Below are positions 8,689-16,928 of a stretch of DNA of 64,000 nt, piece after piece (position 1 is the first letter of the stretch; each line of letters begins with the position of its first letter). Under the pieces are notes generated by a model. It was not told the DNA's origin, did no database searches, and saw only the letters and a program-made list of their open reading frames with translations. A program made the position numbers and the translations under genes. The DNA is from CAZGSV01 sp964528605 (lineage in GTDB: Bacteria; Armatimonadota; Zipacnadia; CAZGSV01), in assembly GCA_964528605.1 (NCBI GenBank), contig CAZGSV010000002.1, positions 1-64,000 on the forward strand, written 5' to 3'.

Positions 8689-9492
8689 GTGAGTAGACCA
8701 CCCAAGCCCGACGGCGGCGCCCCAAAGCGCCAGATGTTATGTTCCCGCTGTGGGGCCGTGTTGCCCGGCGGCGCGACCGAATGCAGCCAGTGTGGTGCGG
8801 TCTATTCCGCAGAGCGGTCGGCAACGCCCTTGTGGATGTGGGCGCTGGCCATTGGGCTGCTGGTCGCGGGAATCGCCTCCGTCGGCGCAACCTACTACGT
8901 GGTCGCGCGGCGCGCCTTCGCCGCGGGGCTGCGGCAGGGGCAGCGCACCGCCGAAGCCCGCACTGGCTGGCTCGAGGAGGAACCGGTCCGCCGCGAGCAG
9001 CAACCTGCGGCGAACCGGATCGCCGGCCCCGCGCCCTCTGCCCCCCCGGCTGCGGCCCAACAGCGGGGGCCGGGCGAGCAGGCCGGGCGGGAGAGCCCGC
9101 AGGCCGCACCTGAGCAAGCCGCACCTGCGGCGCAACCCCCGGAGTGGAGTCCGCAAGCAGAGGCAGACACCCGCGCGGCTCTGGAGACGTTGCAGCGGGC
9201 TGTGGCACAGTTCCACTCGCACACGGGCGCCTATCCGGCCAGCCTGGCGGACTTGGTCAGCCCCACACCGCCGTCCTACGGCCTGGCGCCTGCCGCCGAT
9301 GGCTCGGTGGTCGAGGTGCCCATAGATCCCTCGCGCTACCGCCCCCCCTATCTGTCCCCGCCGGAGATACCGCACAACGTGTTGCCGGTCACCCCGGACG
9401 ACCCCTCGGACGATTGGATCTACGAGACGGACTCGGCAGCCACGCTTGGGCAGGTCCGCACGGGGCCGACGGTCAGCAGCGTACCACAATAG
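8689..9492 (+). CDS. Zinc-ribbon membrane protein with type II pseudopilin-like C-terminus
   Basis: 267 residues from GTG 8689, with GGAAGGAGG about 15 nt upstream; ATG 8734 is an in-frame alternative. Order: zinc ribbon (CSRCGAVLPGGATECSQCG), one membrane helix (WMWALAIGLLVAGIASVGAT), a Pro/Ala/Gln-rich linker, and a C-terminal domain beginning TRAALETLQRAVAQFHSHTG with AYPASLADLV. That last domain matches the globular part of the GspG-like protein at 25394 (DDWIYETDSAATLGQVRTG against TDWIYFKESAATIGTVQNG), but no prepilin leader is present. Role unknown; it could be a membrane-anchored partner of the pilus or secretion system. Transcribed away from the TPR gene. Confidence 0.75.
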   Translation: MSRPPKPDGGAPKRQMLCSRCGAVLPGGATECSQCGAVYSAERSATPLWMWALAIGLLVAGIASVGATYYVVARRAFAAGLRQGQRTAEARTGWLEEEPVRREQQPAANRIAGPAPSAPPAAAQQRGPGEQAGRESPQAAPEQAAPAAQPPEWSPQAEADTRAALETLQRAVAQFHSHTGAYPASLADLVSPTPPSYGLAPAADGSVVEVPIDPSRYRPPYLSPPEIPHNVLPVTPDDPSDDWIYETDSAATLGQVRTGPTVSSVPQ

Positions 9493-9625
9493 GCGAGTCG
9501 TGCGGTCGGCCAGGCAGGGGCAATGGCCGGCGATGCCTGGCGGCCAAGCCGCAGCACGCGCTATAATGTCTCCGGTTCCTGGCTGTCCCAGGCAGGTGGC
9601 ACACCCGTGCGGAGGGGGTTTGGGA

Positions 9626-9685
9626 ATGGCACGAAAAGTTGCGGTTGTCGCGGCGCTCTTGGACCTCACCAGAGGGCGCATTTGA
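9626..9685 (+). other. 19-codon ORF with promoter and ribosome site; possible gene remnant
   Basis: ATG 9626 is preceded by GGAGGGGG and, about 60 nt upstream, by TATAAT. It encodes MARKVAVVAALLDLTRGRI then TGA. The first 12 residues look like the beginning of a secreted protein, but no continuation is seen in any frame, so it may be the 5' stub of a lost gene or chance. Confidence 0.25.
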
Positions 9686-9950
9686 GGTGCCAGACTTCCT
9701 GTCGGCTGGGCGCAGCGCCCGTGCCGGGCGTCGTAGTAGTCACGGTCCCTCGCTGCTCGCGACCCGAGGGTCCAGGGTTGATACCGTAGGGGGATCCGCC
9801 TGGCCCCCACCCCGTCAAACCTGAAGGTTTGAGTTACGTTGGTCTGCGGCCGCAACTCAAGGCTCTGGCCCTCACCTCCCGGCCACCGCGGGTCGGCGCG
9901 GGAATGCGCCTTCTGCGGGTGGGGGGCCACTGCCCTTGCGTCCCTTCATC

Positions 9951-10063
9951 GGGACAGGAATGTCCCTCCTACGGCGAATCCGGTGCCCCCCGTAGGAGCC
10001 CGCCTCAGGTGCGCCGCGACAACGCGCGCTGCAAGCGTAGGGGCGGCCCCCCGTGGCCGCCCG
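9951..10063. repeat. Two GTAG-type hairpin repeats
   Basis: 9951-9974 read on the minus strand is GTAGG followed by GGGACA-TTCC-TGTCCC (class B, TTCC loop). 10036-10063 on the plus strand is CGTAGGGGC with arms GGGCGGCC and GGCCGCCC (class A). Same family as the other GTAG hairpins in this window. Confidence 0.7.
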
Positions 10064-10113
10064 CTCTTAGGTGCGACGTTTGTGCCTGCCCACCTCAGGA
10101 GGGTGGCCGCCGC

Positions 10114-10917
10114 TCACGACCCCGTGGAGCGATAGTGCCTCAACCCCACCTGCCAGAACCGCCAGGCGAGAAGCCAACACAGCACGCCCACCACCGGCGT
10201 CGCGAACTGCAGCCACGAGGGCAACCCGAGGAACTCGTGCCGCCCCAGCAACCGCTGCGCAGGGTAGTAGGTGGTGAACGCCAGAGGGATCGCGAACGTC
10301 AGCAGCATCCGGATGGCGAACGGATAGATGCTCAGGGGATAGTTCACAAACTCGCGCCCGGCCGCGGTGAAGAAATCGGTCAACTTGGAGGACCTCGTGG
10401 TCCAGAAGGCCACCGTGGCCACGACCAGATAGGTGGCAAGCATGATGAGCGCGCCGCCCACGATGGCCGCGGCCAGGAACACGACCTCGCCAAATCCCAC
10501 GGGCGCCTCCGCCGCCTTCAGTCCAACCGCGAGCATCGCAAGACCAGTCACCAGCCGACTCAGCGCGAAGACGTCGAAGCCGTCCGCCATGGTGAGCAAG
10601 AGCGGCGAGACCGGGCGCGTCATGAACGCGTCGAAGCGCCCGCTCACCACGCGGTCGTCGAAATGGTCCAGCACCGCGCCGAAGGGCCGCATGAGGCCCA
10701 CCGCGGACAACCCCATCCCGTAGAGCACTGCGATTTCCGGCCACTGCCACCCGCCGATGCCACGAAAGCGCGTGACCACGATGCCGATGAGAAGCAGCAT
10801 CCCGCCCTCCGCGAGGGTCGTGGCCAGCGCTATCAGGCCGAAAGCAGCGCGATACTGGTACATCGAGCGCGAGGTGGCCTGGGCCAGTCGCGCGTAGAGC
10901 GAAACCCAGCGCAGCAC
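10114..10917 (-). CDS. ABC-2 type permease (second of the exporter operon)
   Basis: 267 residues. GTG 10917 is chosen because it lies 4 nt after the stop of the upstream permease with a GGGGGGG/GGGAA ribosome site; a start at 10980 would overlap that gene by 59 nt. About six membrane helices (for example FGLIALATTLAEGGMLLLIGI, ALIMLATYLVVATVAFW, WLQFATPVVGVLCWLLAW) and the DFFTAAGREFVNYPLSIYP stretch fit the COG3694-like ABC-2 permeases, which pair with COG4587-like permeases and COG4586-like ATPases. Last gene of a three-gene operon; the exported substrate is unknown. Confidence 0.82.
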   Translation of the reverse strand: MLRWVSLYARLAQATSRSMYQYRAAFGLIALATTLAEGGMLLLIGIVVTRFRGIGGWQWPEIAVLYGMGLSAVGLMRPFGAVLDHFDDRVVSGRFDAFMTRPVSPLLLTMADGFDVFALSRLVTGLAMLAVGLKAAEAPVGFGEVVFLAAAIVGGALIMLATYLVVATVAFWTTRSSKLTDFFTAAGREFVNYPLSIYPFAIRMLLTFAIPLAFTTYYPAQRLLGRHEFLGLPSWLQFATPVVGVLCWLLAWRFWQVGLRHYRSTGS

Positions 10918-10921
10918 TTCC

Positions 10922-11722
10922 CTACCCCCCCTGAATTGCCAGGCGCGCCCGGCCCGCGAGCAGAATCGCCCTACCAACAAGCAGGAGCGCCGCCACCCAC
11001 ACCACCTGAAGCCCCAGCGCCGTGACCAGGGCGTAGCCGGACAACTGGCCCGTGTAGATGAGCGTCGGCGTCGACACCGTGCACTGGAACGGCAAGGCCG
11101 CCGCGATCTTCTGCATCACCGCCGGATAGAACGAGAGCGGCACGAAGTAGCCGGCGAAGAGCCAGTTGACGACCCAGGTGACCAAGGCGTTGACGCCCCG
11201 CGTGTCCACAATGTGCAGCGCCGTGGCCGCCACCGCAAACTGCGTGGCCGACAGCACGGCGTACCCCAGCGCCACGCTGAGCGCAAAGGCCAGGCCAGCG
11301 ACGACACTCGCCGGCGCGCTAATGTGCAGTAGGAAGTAGAACACGAGGAACTTCGGCACCATATTGAAGAGCAGCGTGTGCAGCGAGGTGCCGGCGCCCT
11401 CCGCTATGGTCAGGAACTGGAAGTCCACCGGCTTCATCAGGTCCATGCTGATGGCGCCGGAGCGCATCTTCTCCGAGAGCACGCCCGGTAGGCGCAGCGT
11501 GAAGTTGAAGGTCAACAGCGTTTGAGACACCACGATGTAAGTGAGCATCTCCTTGAGGGTGTAGCCGCCGACCTGTGCCCGCTGTGCGTACAGGGCGCGC
11601 CACAGGCACGCGTAGACGTACATGAAGAGCAGGTTGAGGATGAACTCGGCCCAGAGCTCGAAGCGGTACTCCAGCGCCCTCTGAAACGAGCGCTTGGCGA
11701 TAGCCAGGTAGGGCCGTAGCAC
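10922..11722 (-). CDS. ABC-2 type permease (first of the exporter operon)
   Basis: 266 residues from GTG 11722, which begins immediately after the ATPase stop codon, with GGGAGGGG 6 nt upstream. Six hydrophobic segments, starting after a basic N-terminus (RPYLAIAKRSFQRALEYRFE), resemble COG4587-type ABC-2 permeases. It would form the membrane channel with the other permease. Tight spacing of all three genes implies one transcript. Confidence 0.82.
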   Translation of the reverse strand: MLRPYLAIAKRSFQRALEYRFELWAEFILNLLFMYVYACLWRALYAQRAQVGGYTLKEMLTYIVVSQTLLTFNFTLRLPGVLSEKMRSGAISMDLMKPVDFQFLTIAEGAGTSLHTLLFNMVPKFLVFYFLLHISAPASVVAGLAFALSVALGYAVLSATQFAVAATALHIVDTRGVNALVTWVVNWLFAGYFVPLSFYPAVMQKIAAALPFQCTVSTPTLIYTGQLSGYALVTALGLQVVWVAALLLVGRAILLAGRARLAIQGG

Positions 11723-12748
11723 CTACATCCCCTCCCGGTAGATGCGCGCCACCACTTCCTCGATGTCAGGCTCTTCGATGGCGAGATCGCGGAGCGCCAC
11801 GCGCTCGCTCAAGTGCGACAGCAGCCGGGGCGCCGCCACCGAACGCGGCTCGAAGCGGATGAAGAAACGGTTGCCCTCCTCTTGCACGATCGCCGGCGCC
11901 GCGCCCGCCTCCTGCGGCCGAGGGAAGTCCCTCAGCGCCGCTACCAGGTCGCTGCGGCCCACCGCCCCGTCGAGCAAGTCCAACACCAGCGTGCGGTAGG
12001 GAGCATAGGATTCCAGCAACCGGGCCAGCGAACCGTCATAGATGGCGGAGCCGCGGTCAATGATGATGACGCGCTGGCAGAGACGCTCGACGTCGTGCAG
12101 GTCGTGGGTGGTGAGTAGCACCGTGAGGCCGCGCTCGCGATTCATGGCGAGTATGAACTCGCGCACCTGCTCCTTGCCCACTATGTCCAGGCCCACCGTG
12201 GGCTCGTCGAGGAAGAGAATCTGCGGCTCGTGCAGCAGCGCCGCCGCCAGGTCGCCGCGCATTTTCTGGCCCAGCGAGAGCAGCCGCACCGGCATGTCGA
12301 GGAACGACCCCATGTCCAGCACTTCGGTCAGCCGATCGAGAGAGGCGTAGTAGTGGTTTTCCGGGATGCGATAGATGTGCCGCAACAGGCGGAAGGACTC
12401 GATCAGCGGCAGGTCCCACCACAGATTGGTGCGCTGGCCGAAGACGATGCCGATGCGCTGCGCGACGGCGGCGCGCTCGCGCTGCGGATCGAAGCCGCAC
12501 ACCGAGGCGTGCCCCGTGGTGGGCTGGAGAATGCCCACGAGCATCTTGATGGTGGTGGACTTGCCGGCGCCGTTGGGCCCGAGGTAGCCGACGATCTCGC
12601 CGCGCTCGGCCTCGAAGGAGACGTCGCGCACGGCGTGGCGGATTTCCCAGTCGGAGGCGACCAGCGAGCGCAGGGAGCCCCAGACGCCGGGTTGCCTCTT
12701 GCGGACGCGAAAATCCTTAGACAGGTTCGCTACTTCGAGAAGTGGCAT
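11723..12748 (-). CDS. ABC-2 exporter ATP-binding protein
   Basis: 341 residues. ATG 12748 (MPLLEVANLSKDFRVRK) is preferred over the longer open frame, which runs back past the promoter. Walker A is GPNGAGKST, the Q-loop region is GIVFGQRTNLWWDLP, the signature is LSLGQKMRGDLAAALL, Walker B is ILFLDEPTVGLD and the switch His is in TTHDLHDVERL. The FGQRTNLWWDLP stretch is characteristic of the COG4586-like ATPases that work with two ABC-2 permeases. A C-terminal regulatory domain of about 90 residues follows. It powers the exporter encoded just downstream. Confidence 0.92.
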   Translation of the reverse strand: MPLLEVANLSKDFRVRKRQPGVWGSLRSLVASDWEIRHAVRDVSFEAERGEIVGYLGPNGAGKSTTIKMLVGILQPTTGHASVCGFDPQRERAAVAQRIGIVFGQRTNLWWDLPLIESFRLLRHIYRIPENHYYASLDRLTEVLDMGSFLDMPVRLLSLGQKMRGDLAAALLHEPQILFLDEPTVGLDIVGKEQVREFILAMNRERGLTVLLTTHDLHDVERLCQRVIIIDRGSAIYDGSLARLLESYAPYRTLVLDLLDGAVGRSDLVAALRDFPRPQEAGAAPAIVQEEGNRFFIRFEPRSVAAPRLLSHLSERVALRDLAIEEPDIEEVVARIYREGM

Positions 12749-12787
12749 GAGAAGGCCCGGCCTCCAAGCCCAAATCCGGGAGTGCGC

Positions 12788-12796
12788 AGTATAGCA
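12788..12796 (-). promoter_or_regulatory. Extended -10 promoter of the ABC operon
   Basis: On the minus strand TGCTATACT: an extended -10 box (TG-N-TATACT) about 40 nt upstream of ATG 12748. No clear -35 box is present, as expected for extended -10 promoters. Confidence 0.55.
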
Positions 12797-12834
12797 CATC
12801 CGCGCGCCGCCGCGCCGCCAGCCGAGGGAGGTCA

Positions 12835-12861
12835 CGTAGGGGCCCCGCCTTTGGCGGGGCG
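12835..12861 (+). repeat. GTAG hairpin repeat containing the CCCCGCCTTTGGCGGGG core
   Basis: CGTAG followed by arms GCCCCGCC and GGCGGGGC around a TTT loop. The 17-nt core at 12843-12859 is identical to the hairpin in the SRP RNA (33114-33130) and differs by one loop base from those at 34909 and 50922. It lies in the divergent region between the ABC operon and the glycosidase-like gene. Confidence 0.75.
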
Positions 12862-12952
12862 ACATCCCTTGGCCCCGAGGCGTGCGGCTTGCGGCCCCCG
12901 CCACGCCTCGGCACAATCGTCGCCGGAACGCTGGGCGCTGGGAGGGAATTGG

Positions 12953-15900
12953 ATGCGCGTGGTCGTCTTGGCTGTCGGTGTGTGCGCGCTGGCGTGCGGG
13001 TCAGCCAGCGCGCGGGAGGACGTGCTGCTGCGGGCGAGCCAGCGGCTCGCCCCTACGAGGTGGTCAGCAGCATCGCATGGTGTCGGCGAGCCAGAGGCGC
13101 CGGCGGTGGAAAATGGGGACAGCAACCCGTTTTCCCGGGAGTACGTCCCCTGGCGCGTTCTGTCCTTTGACCGCGCGGCCGCCACGCTTGTCTCCACCAA
13201 CGGCGGCTTCGAGGAGGGGGGCACTGCGCCGCTCCCTGGATGGGTCTTCTGGCAGGCGGGCTACGAACTCTCCCCCGAAGGCCGCGCAGGCACCCGCTGC
13301 ATCGTCTGCACTTCGGATGACGAAGGCATCCAACACGGCGCCTCGCAGGAGATAGTCCTCAGCCAGAAGGAGCCGCGGCCGATCATCGCGCGCGGCTGGA
13401 GCAAGGCCGCCAACGTCAGCGGCATCTCTGACTCCGGCTACTCGCTCTACCTCGACATCATCTACACAGACGGCACGCCGCTCTGGGGCCGCACGGGCAA
13501 CTTCTCCACCGGCACCCACGACTGGGAGATGCGCGAGGTGCGCGTCATGCCCGAGAAGCCCATCGCCACGGTCACCATGCACGCCATCTTCCGCGGGCAC
13601 ACGGGAACGGCTTACTTCGACGACTTCGAACTGCGCGAACTCCAGGCGCCGGAGGGCGGAGTCATCTACGACTCGGTGGCCGTGAGCCGCGGTCAACCGG
13701 GCTCCACGGTACTGGAGCCCACGCTGGCCATCGGGCCCCGCGGTGGCTGGCGCCTGTCCATTGACCCCAAGACCGGCGTCGTGGCAACCGAGCCCGGCCT
13801 GGGCGGCTTCCGGCTGCGCGATGTAGCGGCCGACTCCGACTTCGTAGCCCCCCTCGGCCCTGCGGTGGCGAACGGCGACTCCATCAAGTGGCGCGCGCGT
13901 TCGCAATCGCTTGGCCTGGAGATCGAAGCGGAGTACCGCACTGTGGGCGACTCGATTAGGGTGGACGGCCGAGTGAAGGACCTGCGCGGCGAGGACCGCG
14001 CCCTCACGCTCTACTTCGCGCTGCCCGTCGGCGGCCCCGACTTCGTGTGGTGGGACGATGCGCGCGTCTCGCGTGCGGTGGGCGAGACCGGCGACTACCG
14101 CAGCCTCGCCTTCAGCGGCGCAGGGGCCACCGGCAATCACTCGAAGTACCCGCTGGGGTGCATCACCAGCCCGAGCGAGGGGTACGCGATTGCGGTTCCT
14201 CTCGACCGCCCCGCGCTCATGCGCATCGGCTATCAGGCCGCCGCGCGCGAACTCTACCTCGCCTACGACTTCGGCCTCACCCAGGCTGCCGCGAAGCAGC
14301 CCGGCCGCGCGGCCTTCAGTTTCGTGCTGTACGGAGGCGGCCCGGGCGCCTGCGCCTTCGATCCCAAGTGGGGCTTTCGCGCCGCGTTGAAGAAGTACCA
14401 CGACCTCTTCCCGGACTTCTTTGCGCGCCGCATAGACGAGGGCGGGCTATGGATGGCCTTCACCGACATCAGCACCGTCGAGCGGCCCGAGGACTTCCAC
14501 TTCAAGTTCCACGAAGGCGACAACAACCTCCCCTGGGACGACGCGCACGGCATCCTCTCGTTCGTCTACACCGAGCCGCAGACTTTCTGGTTCCCGCTCG
14601 CGCCCGAGATACCGCGGACCTACGAGGCGTGCATGCAGGAGTTGGCCCGCCTCGAGCGCGAGGGCAATCACGTTGAGAAGCGGCGCGCCCTCGCCACGCG
14701 CACCTCGGCCATCTTCGACCGCGACGGCAACTCCTTCGTCACCACCCACGACGCGCCTTGGTGCAACGGCGGTGTCTTCGGCCTCAACCCCGACCCGGAG
14801 GTTCCCGGCGTTCTGCCGGGCGCCCCGTCGGGCTGCCCGGGCATCAACCAGTACGACGTGGACTGGGAGCAAGTGTGGTCCGGCTTCGAGCGCGCCGCTC
14901 GTGGCGGTATCCCCGGCTGGAACCCATACGGCGACGGAGCGGCGCCCGATGTCAACATGAAGCACGGCGGCGAGCAGTCCGCGCGCTGCTTCTCAGCCGA
15001 GCCCGGTGGCAACGCCGGCCTCTCGCGGACCGTGTTTCTGAATCAGACGGAGGCGCGGGCGCTCCACTTCTCCGGCTGGAGCCGCGCCGAGAACGTGACC
15101 GGGCAAGCGGACGCGGACTACTCCCTCTACCTTGACCTCGCCTACGCCGATGGCGACCACCTGTTCGCGCAGATCGCGCCCTTTGCGGTCGGCACGCACG
15201 ATTGGGAGTTCGCGGAGTTCACCGTCCACCCGGCAAAGCCCGTGCAGCAGGCGACGCTCAACGCGCTTTTCCGGCGCAATCACGCGGGCACGGTCTGGTT
15301 CGATGACCTGCGGCTCTCCGCCGCCGGCTCGGAGGAGAACCTGCTCGGCAACCCTGGCTTGGAAGCCGCAGACACGCCCCCCCCTGAACTCGACGGCGCC
15401 TACATTGACTCCATCGAGGGCTGGAGTGACATTCCCAACTTCCGCCGCCAGCACTTCGCCGCTGCCGACGTGCCCCTCACTTTCGATACCGAGACGAAGC
15501 GCCCCCTCATTCTCAATGTCTTCTCCATCTACGAGGGCGTGGGGGCGCTCGCGGACGAGATGCATAAGCGCGGCAAGCTGATCATGGCGAATGCCGCGCT
15601 GTGGCGCTGGCCGTGGTGGGCGCATTACCTCGACGCAATGGGCACCGAGACCAACTGGCTCGCCGAGGGCGAGTACCGGCCCGACGACCATTCCGTCTTC
15701 GCCTATCGCCGCGCGCTCAGTTACCAGAAGCCGTACCTGCTGCTGCAGAACACGGACTACGACCGCTTCGGGTCGGAGTTGGTCGAGCGCTACATGCAGC
15801 GGTGCCTTTTCTACGGTTGCTTTCCGGGGTTCTTCAGCCACGATGCGGCGACCGATCCTTACTTCGGCAATCCGCGCTGGTACAACCGCGACCGCCACCT

Positions 15901-16501
15901 GTTCGCGAAGTACGTCCCGCTCATTCAGAGGATTCACAAAGCCGGTTGGGAGCCGGTGACCCACGCGCGCGTCCTCCGCGCCAGCCCCGTATCCGCTGGC
16001 CTTGCCGGCCTCGGTCGCACATCCACGCCTCGTAGGGGCGGGATCTCATCCCGCCCGCGCACCCCGACCCGCGGACGCGATAAGATCGCGTCCCTACCAC
16101 CCGACGCTGGTGAGACCGCCCGTAGGGGCGAGCCGCTGGCTCGCCCGACCGTAGGAGCGGCATTCCTGCCGCGAGCCCTCCTCAGGGCCGCGCCCGATGT
16201 GGCCCTCGTGTCTTTCCCCGACCAACGCGATCACGTCTTCGTTGAACGCTGGGGCCCTGGCAGGGGGGGCGACCTCTACTTCACCGTCTTCAACAATTCG
16301 CCCCACGCGGTGCAAGCCGAAATCCCGATAGACTTCGCGGCGCTTGGGCTGGCCCGCCCTGGTCCGGCAGAACCGTCCCCCTACACCTGCACCGAACTCG
16401 TTGCCGGCCGCGACCTGCCCCTTGGGCCCTCCCGCAGCGTCACGGTGCCCCTCGACCCCGACTCCGCCGCGCTGCTGGACATCAGGCCGACCACGCCATA
16501 G
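12953..16501 (+). CDS. Secreted glycosidase-like protein with two lectin-like modules, repeat-interrupted
   Basis: 1182 residues. ATG 12953 has GGGAGG 7 nt upstream and starts a signal peptide (MRVVVLAVGVCALACGSASA). Two similar carbohydrate-binding-type sandwiches lie at about residues 82-229 and 657-792; compare SGYSLYLDIIYTDGTPL and DADYSLYLDLAYADGDHL, each followed by GTHDWE and ending FDD. Between and after them is a putative catalytic region (ALKKYHDLFPDFFARRIDEG, PWDDAHGILSFVYTEPQTFW, later WPWWAHYLDAMGTETNWLAE) that I cannot assign to a family. GTAG hairpin repeats are inserted in frame just after the signal peptide and, four together, at about residues 1027-1075. A role in polysaccharide breakdown is inferred. 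Confidence 0.75.
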   Translation: MRVVVLAVGVCALACGSASAREDVLLRASQRLAPTRWSAASHGVGEPEAPAVENGDSNPFSREYVPWRVLSFDRAAATLVSTNGGFEEGGTAPLPGWVFWQAGYELSPEGRAGTRCIVCTSDDEGIQHGASQEIVLSQKEPRPIIARGWSKAANVSGISDSGYSLYLDIIYTDGTPLWGRTGNFSTGTHDWEMREVRVMPEKPIATVTMHAIFRGHTGTAYFDDFELRELQAPEGGVIYDSVAVSRGQPGSTVLEPTLAIGPRGGWRLSIDPKTGVVATEPGLGGFRLRDVAADSDFVAPLGPAVANGDSIKWRARSQSLGLEIEAEYRTVGDSIRVDGRVKDLRGEDRALTLYFALPVGGPDFVWWDDARVSRAVGETGDYRSLAFSGAGATGNHSKYPLGCITSPSEGYAIAVPLDRPALMRIGYQAAARELYLAYDFGLTQAAAKQPGRAAFSFVLYGGGPGACAFDPKWGFRAALKKYHDLFPDFFARRIDEGGLWMAFTDISTVERPEDFHFKFHEGDNNLPWDDAHGILSFVYTEPQTFWFPLAPEIPRTYEACMQELARLEREGNHVEKRRALATRTSAIFDRDGNSFVTTHDAPWCNGGVFGLNPDPEVPGVLPGAPSGCPGINQYDVDWEQVWSGFERAARGGIPGWNPYGDGAAPDVNMKHGGEQSARCFSAEPGGNAGLSRTVFLNQTEARALHFSGWSRAENVTGQADADYSLYLDLAYADGDHLFAQIAPFAVGTHDWEFAEFTVHPAKPVQQATLNALFRRNHAGTVWFDDLRLSAAGSEENLLGNPGLEAADTPPPELDGAYIDSIEGWSDIPNFRRQHFAAADVPLTFDTETKRPLILNVFSIYEGVGALADEMHKRGKLIMANAALWRWPWWAHYLDAMGTETNWLAEGEYRPDDHSVFAYRRALSYQKPYLLLQNTDYDRFGSELVERYMQRCLFYGCFPGFFSHDAATDPYFGNPRWYNRDRHLFAKYVPLIQRIHKAGWEPVTHARVLRASPVSAGLAGLGRTSTPRRGGISSRPRTPTRGRDKIASLPPDAGETARRGEPLARPTVGAAFLPRALLRAAPDVALVSFPDQRDHVFVERWGPGRGGDLYFTVFNNSPHAVQAEIPIDFAALGLARPGPAEPSPYTCTELVAGRDLPLGPSRSVTVPLDPDSAALLDIRPTTP
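13032..13060 (-). repeat. GTAG hairpin repeat inside a reading frame
   Basis: On the minus strand CGTAGGGGCGAGCC, loop GCT, GGCTCGCCC; the sequence is the same as the copy at 16121. It is translated in frame as LRASQRLAPTR just after the signal peptide of the 12953 gene. Confidence 0.8.
16031..16175. repeat. Cluster of four GTAG hairpin repeats inside a reading frame
   Basis: 16031-16059 (plus; arms GGGCGGGAT/ATCCCGCCC), 16073-16097 (minus; GGTAGGGACGCGAT/ATCGCGTCC), 16121-16149 (plus; GGGCGAGCC/GGCTCGCCC) and 16150-16175 (plus; class B, GCGGCA-TTCC-TGCCGC). All are read through in the frame of the 12953 gene and encode an Arg/Pro/Gly-rich stretch with no similarity to the rest of the protein. 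Confidence 0.85.
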
Positions 16502-16541
16502 GGACTGGGCACGCCGCGCCCCTGCCGAACCGGCGTCACCG

Positions 16542-16928
16542 CTAGCCTAGCAGCGCCTTGATCTTCTCGATGAGACCCTCGGCGCTGGCGAGGGATTCCT
16601 GCATTTCCTCGCGGCGCAGTTCGGACTCCGGCGTGCCCGGATACCGTTCCTCGAGGTAGTACTCAGTGCTCTTCTGACACGCCGCTCGGAACTCCTCTAG
16701 GGAGGGCTCGTACGCGATGGCGTCGTCAAGGAGCGCCTCGAGATCGTGGATGCGGCGAAGCGCCCAGCCCTTGGAGAGCAGATAACCCTTCAGGTACTTC
16801 TCCATGGACTGCTGGATGTTGAAGCCCGCACCGATGAGGTCCTCGAGTGCGAGCAGGTTGCGCGCGCGCTGTAAGTCGCCCTCGGCGATGCGGAACCAGT
16901 GTGGCGGATGCAGGGAGTCCTTACGCAT
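16542..16928 (-). CDS. HEPN-domain protein (toxin partner)
   Basis: 128 residues from ATG 16928, overlapping the upstream nucleotidyltransferase by 8 nt. It has the order of the PF05168 HEPN family: WFRIAEGDLQRARNLL, GFNIQQSMEKYLKGYLLSKG, RRIHDLEALL and, near the end, YYLEERYPG. HEPN proteins paired with minimal nucleotidyltransferases are usually RNase toxins held in check by AMP addition. The classical R-x4-6-H motif is not clear, which is common in this subfamily. Coupled translation supports a two-gene toxin-antitoxin unit. Confidence 0.85.
   Translation of the reverse strand: MRKDSLHPPHWFRIAEGDLQRARNLLALEDLIGAGFNIQQSMEKYLKGYLLSKGWALRRIHDLEALLDDAIAYEPSLEEFRAACQKSTEYYLEERYPGTPESELRREEMQESLASAEGLIEKIKALLG

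Larger units (their letters stand above)
9493..10113. other. Intergenic region, 621 bp, with repeats and a tiny ORF
   Basis: No full gene is seen. It holds a TATAAT box at 9562-9567, a 19-codon ORF at 9626, two hairpin repeats (9951-9974, 10036-10063) and a half-copy near 9991. The AAACCTGAAGGTTT inverted repeat near 9819 could be a small stem-loop. The rest looks like decayed sequence. Confidence 0.5.

Noticed and set aside
6861..8696. Long plus-strand open frame of 611 codons opposite the TPR gene
   Set aside because: It is antisense to a gene with signal peptide, promoter and ribosome site, and its residue composition (Arg, Gly, His, Pro) is that of a GC-rich shadow frame.
9829..11025. 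Plus-strand frame of 398 codons at 9829
   Set aside because: Mostly antisense to the two ABC permeases, with a composition typical of shadow frames.
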